64,000 nucleotides of DNA from Staphylotrichum longicolle (lineage: Eukaryota > Ascomycota > Sordariomycetes > Sordariales > Chaetomiaceae): the NCBI GenBank assembly GCA_019096155.1, contig JAHCVI010000001.1:7254001-7318000 (forward strand), in the 5' to 3' direction. Shown here one piece after another: positions 56,921 through 64,000 of this stretch. The notes below the pieces were generated by a model that ran no database searches, was not told the DNA's origin, and worked only from the letters and a program-made list of their open reading frames with translations. Both the position numbers and the translations under genes were made by a program. The number at the start of each line of letters is the position of its first letter. The stretch's first letter is position 1.

Positions 56921-58871
56921 ATGGTCTGCCTTGCAAAGCTAATCGTGCCATGTCTCCCACAGCCGGCCGTGGTCGGCACTGTCAGAGTCGACCTCAATTA
57001 CACCACCTATGAGGGCTTGCGGTGGTCTAACGGCGTGAATTCCTTCTTGGGGGTGCGGTATGCAGCCCCTCCACTACGGGATCTCAGATGGCGGGCGCCG
57101 GTCGAGCCACCGCATTCACAGGCTGGGACTGTTGAGGACGCCAAGACGGTAAGCCAGTCGTAGTGTGCTACCGTGAAGATGATATTGATTGAATCCCAGT
57201 ATCCCCCAATATGCCTCGGAACTGGTGCGTGGTATCCATCCGACGGCCAGGATGAAGACTGTCTCTTCGCCAATGTCTGGGCACCGACGAATGCTACAGC
57301 GACGTCGAAGCTGCCGGTGTGGGTGTTTATTCAGGGTGGTGGTTAGTCTGACTGTCTACCCCTTTTCCAGATTCTCCTGACTGAAACGACGCGCAGGATA
57401 TGTGGCCAACACCAACGGCAACTGGGACTTTACCGAGGTAGTGCAAGAGTCCGGTCACAGTGTTGTCATGGTCAACTTCAACTACCGCGTCGGCCTCTGG
57501 GGGTTTCTGGCGAGCGAGGGGGTAAAGGCAGACGGCGCCCTGAACGCAGGCTTGCTGGACCAGCGGATGTTGATGAAGTGGGTGAAGGCGCATATTGCTG
57601 CGGTATGTCTTTCGTGACACACTCCGACACTATATACACCCTGTCTGACCTGCTTCAGTTTGGCGGAGATCCCGACCACGTTGTGATTCATGGCGCCTCT
57701 GCCGGGGCCGGCTCCGTTGCCATGCACCTGGTGGCGTACGGCGGGCGCAACGACAACCTGTTTGTCGGGGGCATGGCCGAGTCCATCTTCTTCCCAGCTC
57801 AGCCATATGTCTCGGAGCTCGAGTACCAGTTCGACAGGGTGGTGAGCCAGACGGGGTGCCGCGGCATGGACCGAGCCCAGCAGATGGCTTGCCTCCGCAG
57901 CAAGGACACTGCCGTGTTGCAGGCTGCCAACCACGCCCAGGCCTTCCCCGGTCGCCCGGAGCCGCCCGTACCCCTTTTCTACTGGACGCCCTGCATCGAC
58001 GGCGACTTTCTCCAAGACCTCCCCTACCGTCTCTTTGAAAAGGGCCAGTTCGTCCGCGTGCCCATGGTATTTGGCACAACCACCGACGGTTCGCTCTCCC
58101 CTCTTCCAACTGCGACTACTGAACCTCGCGTTGACACTAACCAACCTCCTCTTGATAGAAGGCTCCGTCTTCGCCCCCAACGCCGCCTCCCCTTCCGACT
58201 TGACCAACTTCTTCCGCAACAACTACCCCCTCCTCACCGCAAACGACACCGCCTCGATCCTCTCCCACTACCCCCTCCTTCCCCCCCTCCCCGCCCACAA
58301 CGCCTGGTTCCCCACTGCCAGCCGTGCCTACGGCGAAGCAACCTTCATCTGCCCGCAGCACAACATCCTGACTTACCTCCACTCGCGCTCAGGCCCAGGC
58401 TCAGCAAGCAATCACAATAGCCACAACAACAACTGGAACAGCAGCAAGCTCTACGCCTACCGCTACAACGTCCACGACGACGGGAACGCGGCCCAGGGCC
58501 TCGGCGTGCCCCACGTGTTCGACGCGCCCGCCATCTTCGGGCCCGACGCCCTCGGCCCGGGCGGCGGCGGCGCCGCGTTCGCGAGCTACAAGACGTACAA
58601 CGCGCGCGTGGTGCCGCTGGTGAGGGGCTACTGGCTGAGCTTCGTGCGGGCGCTGGATCCCAACGCGTGCCGGATGGCCGGGGCGCCGCGGTGGGGGGAG
58701 TGGGGCGGCGGAGGTGAAGGGGAGGAGGAGGAGGAGGAGAGGGAAAAGAAAGAGAAAGGGAGGTTGGTGGTGGAGACGGAGGGGGCGAGGATGGAGGGCG
58801 TGGATGGCGCGGAGGAGGAGAGGTGTGCGTTTTGGGCGGGGTTGGGGAGGGGGAGGATGGAGCAGAGGTGA
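56921..58871 (+). CDS. Type-B carboxylesterase/lipase, probably secreted
   Basis: Alpha/beta-hydrolase of the COesterase family that cleaves carboxylic esters. Exons 56921-57148, 57200-57341, 57397-57602, 57659-58088 and 58159-58871 give 572 residues. Landmarks: FLGVRYAAPPLRDLRW near the N terminus; EDCLFANVWAP; the oxyanion-hole segment QGGGYVANTNG (about 121-131); nucleophile S206 in HGASAG; acid E336 in TTDEGSVF; and His454 in GVPHVFDAPAIFG. The triad is therefore complete. The first 20 residues (MVCLAKLIVPCLPQPAVVG) are a weak signal peptide; the true start could lie upstream. The C-terminal tail is unusual, with an acidic run (GEGEEEEEEREKKEKG). All four introns are 50-70 bp with standard ends. 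The substrate is unknown. Confidence 0.9.
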
Positions 58872-60040
58872 AGGGGTCTTGTTCGTCTGTTGGTGCTGTG
58901 GATTGTAGGAATGGTCAATGTTGTAGTTGGCAACTTTTGGTTGGGCTTGGTGGTGGGTGGTTGGGAAGAGATGTGTTGGCGGCGGAGATCTGGAAGGTTT
59001 GAAATGAGAACCACGTCGATGACCGACTAATGATCTATTCAAGTACTGTATGGTGGAAGACGCTCATAAACATCTTGCCTCTTGGGCTCTAGGGGAGGAT
59101 GTAAAAAGACTTCAAACTGGGATGTCTTCACTTGGAGCATGGCCGAAGTGACCAGTCATGAACGTTGATGGAAGTGTAATCATCATGATAATAATCCGTT
59201 CTGCAACTAGAGGACGCGTTTTGATTCTGGTTGCCCTCCGAGTGTGCAAAAGCTCAAGGAAACGGGCGACAATTCGATTTCAGACGTCCTGAGATTCCAG
59301 ACAACGGCACACCTTCACGGTCACTAAACCCCTGGATGGGTCTGACGTGGGCACAATGGCATTTGATAAACCTCTGGTTGCCTATTGGAAACAGTAAGTT
59401 TCAACATTCCTGGAAGTTATGGATATTACGTCGGGAACCTGTAAGCATCTAATCCAGGGGGAAAGGGTGTTTGTATTCTGTGATGACACTTGCACTTTAT
59501 GATTCCGCTCTGTAATTCTAAGCGTCTCTCACGCAAACTACTTCATCCACAAGCGATGTAGACACCAGAAGTAGTATCTGACGAAGGTCAATTAGCATCG
59601 TTATATTCCCGTGCCCCGTGGTCGTGTTGTGCATACACGGCGCCCAAATGACACACCTCGCTCATCCTACAGAGCCCGGATGAGTCTGGACATACCTTCG
59701 TCTAATCGTTTGCCTTAACGGTCCAGTAAGCCGACAGAGCAAAGGCTCTTACGTGCCCCCCATCATCTTCACATGCTCGCTTATGTCTGTCTATCTGATG
59801 TCTCTAATTCCTCGCTCGGTATCGATAGTTTCAGGTCAGTGCGGCACAGAGGGGGACATCCGTTCTCCAACCTCCGTAGTGAGACACGGACTGATCGGGG
59901 TAGAAGAGTCGGAGGACTGAGTCAACCGATGCCTGTAACCCCCGACCCGATCACGACCGAGAAACGAACTGCCAAATCAAGAAACACCCCGACCCTCCAC
60001 CTGCTGTCATGTTGTCCTACTAAACTCGAGAGCGGCACAG

Positions 60041-60064
60041 GCGCGGCGCGGCGCGGCGCGGCGG
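60041..60064. repeat. (GCGCG)4 microsatellite
   Basis: Four perfect GCGCG units are followed by GCGG. The sequence is non-coding. Confidence 0.85.
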
Positions 60065-60715
60065 CAACACAGGACTCAACTCAACTCCCCGCAACTCGGC
60101 TCTTCTCAGTCACTCCCGGGTCTAACAGGCGGCCGACCACATAGTAAGGTGAGATCACTCGGAGGGGGTACAGAGACTTCCCGTCTCCCTCTGCGGCGGT
60201 GCATAAACAGGGCTGCTGACAGCCGCCGAGGCAGACACCCAGAGGGATGGGGAGGCGGCGCTGGAGTTTTGTTGTGTGACGCAAACACAAACCCATTGTT
60301 TCCTTGCCTTGACAAGTTGACTGTAGGACATGGCCAAGAGCCTGCCGCCTAACAGAGCGTACCGAGGGCAAGGTGAATGCGCATGTACCACGGGATAGAG
60401 TCTACAAGCCCCCCCCCATTGCCAGGCGTCACATCATGGCCCGCGGTACTGAACGATGGCCGAGAGAGGGCCGTTGGCGGTGACGCCGTAGCCATAGCCG
60501 CAGCCGTGGCCTCGGCCGTTTGCTGTACCACTGCAAAGGCTTCGCTTGTTGGGTTTGACAACGGCCCCGGCGTCTCCGACAACAAACTTTCCAACTCTCA
60601 TCTATGTACGACAAGTTCACCAAGCCAACAGAAACGGCAAGGCACAATCCGCGACCTCCTCTTCTGCCCGAGCCGATTCCAGTACCGAAGCACCAGGCCT
60701 CCAGGCCGCTAGACC

Positions 60716-60735
60716 ACATCACATCACATCACATC
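60716..60735. repeat. (ACATC)4 microsatellite
   Basis: Four perfect ACATC units. The sequence is non-coding. Confidence 0.85.
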
Positions 60736-61678
60736 AACCGCGACCACTTCCCCAGACCCCCGATCTGGGTCGTCCTCGGGAGGCCCGCCAATGTGCATAG
60801 CAGAAAAACTTGCTGTGAGTGCCGGCAGCGAGGCCGTGCAGGAGCGGCAGCCGGCCAGGCACACAGGCCCCTCTCCCTCCCATCGGATATGCAAGCTTGG
60901 GCCACACGGGCGGCGGCGACGCGGGAACACACGGATCGCGGGTGTGAGCCAGTCAGAGTTCGGTTCCAGAGACGGGCTGTCCACGGATCCCCGCGCCGTG
61001 GCAGAGGGGGAAAGAGGCGCGCGGGCGGTTGCAGGTTGCAGGTTTGTGCAGCCAATGGTTCGGTAGTTGGTTGGTTGTGCCTCGGGGAATCTTATGTACA
61101 TAGCAGTAAACTTTTTTTTTTCAGAGTCGAGATTTTCGAGTGCTGTGTCCTCTATACGTCTATTGTGTGTGACATGAGTAACTACTGCCGAACCCCAGCT
61201 GGACCAAGCAAGGAGGTGCTCCGTCCAGTTCACTTATCAGGGGCCCCTTTCAAGACCAGCCGGCATGACGCAGCCCTACGCCAGAGAAGCCACTAACAGG
61301 CGCACAAAACCGAAAACAACAGGACAAGCCGTGTCATAACTAATGCTTTGCGCCGCCCTGCATGACGACGGCTGAACGCAGCGAAGAAACTTCCACAACG
61401 CATGCAGCAGCCTCACCCCCTTACGCCCAGCATTTGCTTTCTGGTGCGTTCAAGGGGGGGCGTTCTGGTTGGCTGCCGGCGTCGGCGAGAATTAAGCCAA
61501 GGTCGGACGGGGTTTCGGCATTGGGGATGTTCCAATTCTCGATATTCTGGTTTGCGGCACGAATGGTTGAGGGGAGGCCAATTGAGGAGGGAGGAGGGGG
61601 GGAGGGGAGGAACGTGAGCGGTGAAAGCGAGAGGCTGCCGCGTTTCAACGTCAATTGAGGTCAGCAGGGAAACTCTAG

Positions 61679-61745
61679 GTGTGTGTGTGTGGGTGGGTGA
61701 GAAAAATTCGAGTGAGTGTGTGTTTGTGTGTGTGCTTGTGCGTGC
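61679..61745. repeat. GT-rich low-complexity tract
   Basis: Two runs of GT repeats are separated by a GGGTGGGTGAG spacer and a short non-repetitive stretch. It is non-coding in any supported gene, although it sits within spurious ORFs. Confidence 0.7.
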
Positions 61746-64000
61746 GCCCGAAGCTCCTTGAACCGGACGGGAGTACTCGGCCTGTGCATGGACGGCGTCA
61801 AGCGTCTCTGGGCTGAGGTAAGTCCGGCAGCGGAGGCCCGGGGACTGCAGGAGGCACGGTGGCTGCCGGCCGGGACAAGGCACAAACCAATGAACGGGGC
61901 CGGGAGTGGTCGGCCGTGCTGCAGGTGCGTCTGTGGCAAGGGCCCCGTCGGTCTCGATGCAAGAGGACGTGCAGGCTTTTCGTCTCTGATCCGAGCCCTG
62001 GAGCGAGAACGGGCTCGATTTGACCCCACAATGCTGTCAGCCTTTGGGCTTTGGACCTGCCCTTGGGTGCTAGGTGCTGCTCGGTGCTGCAAGGGGATCG
62101 CTGGCGGAACTGATCCGTCGCGTAGCGTTTGTGCGTGTGGGTTCCTGGAGGTCTGGACGAGGCCACACGCCTGAGTCTTTCGGACGAAGCTGATACCGGC
62201 CGGGAGACCTGAGACGGAAAAAGAGTTCCCCACCCTGCGTCTCGACTTCAATGGCTAAACTTGGCAGCGAGCGACACGTCGCTGTGGCCAACACGCTAGT
62301 TCATTCTGTCGGGCGCCACATCAGTAGTGTTTGTGCGCGCAAGCGGAGGACTTTTTCAGCCCTGAACGCGTTTCGATGGCGTGTTGTTGGGGAAAAGCAA
62401 GGGACGCTGAGAATCGTGATAACAAACACAGCCTACACCCGGCCATCATCGTTCCCACCGTAGTTGAACACGAAGAGCCTTGGCAAAGTGGCCGGTTGAA
62501 AACTGACGAGTCCCACGCAGCAGATAACGGTTTGTGGGCTGTGAAGCTATCACCAGGTCAGATAGTTAGTTGATAGTTAGATGCCAGAAACTGGATTCGA
62601 TCCGTGGAGTTCACAAATCCGCTCGAAGCTTGGCTGCAGCATCTTATCGCAGACAAGCTCATTCACCCCACGAACCAGAGGCCTTATCAGCATCTGCTCC
62701 TCTCTCCTCAACCTCTCGACGAGGGTCGCCGCGGACATGCAGCCAGGGCAATTGCGAGTGTCCAAGATCTCTCTCGCCCCCGTCCCGTCAACACAGGTTT
62801 CCCTCGTCAAGGTGACAAGTTGAAGATTCCCGTCCGGATCCCCAAAACTTGGGGATGCCGAGGGCGAGGTGCACGGTACCCCTCTCGATTGAGGTCCGTC
62901 GGGGCGCTAATGCTGACGGCGTCCCAAGGCTCGGGCCTAGCGCCGGCGAACTCGATACCTTACGTAAACGGGCTGCCGATCTTCAGATGCATTGAACCGT
63001 CCGGCGATGAAGAACCGTTGGCCAATTGCGGCCGGGGTGTGGAATCTTGTGGATGGCGGGGTTTGGTGGTTTGGTTGATGGTTGCAAGCCGGACAGCGCT
63101 TTGGGCCCGAGTTTGAGGGCGGAGTAGAGTGTGGATATACTGTGTAGAGCAGAGCAAGGTGATGCCCGTGTGGTGCTCAGCAGAAAACCCGTCGCATATC
63201 CCTTAGGACGTCACAGCGCAGCATGACGGGTCCTCCCCAATACGAGTCAGCTTGAAGCTGTCAACACCCGCACCGCGACAACCCATCTCCATCGCCCGCC
63301 GTGGTGGAACTGGGCCCTCTCAGGAACGTCAGGACCAAAATGGCAACTGGCCCTTGCTCGTCCCCTGCAAGCTTGAATTGTGAGGTGGCGTTCTCAATGC
63401 TGCGAAATTGGACCCTGAAACCTTCGAGAAGACCCATCAGCATGGGCGCGGGAAAGCTCCCATTGGCGAACCCGTCTCGCCTGCTGTTCCTGCGTTAGTG
63501 GATCCGTGTGCGAGCGAGGGCTGGCATGGTGGGGGGCAGGCAGCAAACAGGCAGGGTGCTGTGATTGGACGGCGCCCAGTGCTCGTGCTGCCCATCGCCG
63601 AGACAGGAAATAACGCGTTGCAGATCAATTGCGCCATCGGCAACTGTTGTGGGAAGATTGACGGTGGCTGTTGCTTTGCTCGACACACGGCAACGTTGTT
63701 GGGGGCGGTGTCGATCTCTGCGCAGACGGCAGCTGGGCAGTAACTGTGAGTGAGCCAACGTTGAAGGACCCTGGCGAGCTTGGGTCGTCAATTCTGGATC
63801 TGGCCGAGGCGAGCCATGCGACCAGGAAGGGTGCACAATTGGAAGCTCGACGCACTGCCTGGAAAGCGCTCAGGGACAAAAGTACTCTTGCGGGAGCGAT
63901 GCTTCAAAGTTCTTTCCGTGGCATGCCGCCCCGTTGCCGCTGCTTTTGCCGCGCTGTGGACATGATCAAAAAAGGCGTCAGATCAGAAACCCATCCAGGC

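Larger units (their letters stand above)
58872..64000. other. 5.1-kb stretch without a supported gene to the window edge
   Basis: ORFs up to about 230 codons occur (for example 60604-61296, 61661-62251 and 62604-63116) but overlap open frames on the other strand and show no domain. Microsatellites are present: (GCGCG)4 at 60041, (ACATC)4 at 60716 and GT-rich DNA at about 61679-61745. No tRNA, transposase or terminal repeat is recognised. A gene continuing beyond the edge cannot be excluded. Confidence 0.45.

Noticed and set aside
62585..62605. T-loop-like GGATTCGATCC as a tRNA hint
   Set aside because: No matching acceptor, D or anticodon stems could be built around it.
62604..63116. 170-codon plus-strand ORF
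   Set aside because: Overlaps several alternative frames and no family pattern was recognised.

Overview
The window looks like nuclear DNA of a filamentous ascomycete, most likely a sordariomycete near the Chaetomiaceae (this placement is an inference). Genes are monocistronic on both strands, with short GT-AG introns of about 50-120 bp, GC-rich third codon positions and long non-coding gaps. All products are of fungal type. I support 16 protein-coding genes and no RNA gene, CRISPR array or recognisable transposon. Exon borders were set by eye from splice signals, reading frame and family knowledge.

Layout. 1-2629 (-) is the 5' part of MMS19/MET18, cut by the window edge. 3666-4832 (+) is MTD1, cytosolic NAD-dependent methylene-THF dehydrogenase. 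5534-8546 (-) is a 986-residue low-complexity protein of unknown function. 11288-12625 (-) is S-adenosylmethionine synthase. 13974-14943 (+) is the GPN3 GTPase. 15245-15892 (-) is an Apq12-type membrane protein. 16736-17476 (-) is an Mpo1-like ER dioxygenase. 18735-19427 (+) is RNA polymerase II subunit RPB7. 22213-24249 (-) is a monocarboxylate-type MFS transporter with three apparent frameshifts. 25403-27176 (+) is lysine 2,3-aminomutase. 31566-34499 (+) is a conserved fungal protein of unknown function with a 1-kb intron. 37180-41830 (-) is the sorting receptor VPS10. 42941-44266 (-) is a SUN-family wall protein. 49159-51011 (+) is a three-finger C2H2 factor whose C-terminal third is scrambled by frameshifts. 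52625-54266 (+) is DGAT2. 56921-58871 (+) is a secreted-type carboxylesterase. The last 5.1 kb shows no gene I can support.

How the genes relate. Most are unlinked housekeeping genes. MMS19 (cytosolic Fe-S delivery), MTD1 (one-carbon folate), SAM synthase (methyl and radical-SAM donor) and GPN3/RPB7 (RNA polymerase II assembly and structure) are thematic neighbours, not a cluster. The one arrangement that may be functional is the divergent pair at 22.2-27.2 kb. A bacterial-type radical-SAM lysine 2,3-aminomutase, which keeps the residues expected for lysine as substrate, shares a 1.15-kb promoter region with a carboxylate-type transporter. That promoter contains a 12-bp palindrome between two direct repeats.

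Quality note. Apparent frameshifts cluster in two genes. Several sit at short G or C runs, which suggests homopolymer sequencing errors, but gene decay cannot be excluded from this sequence alone.
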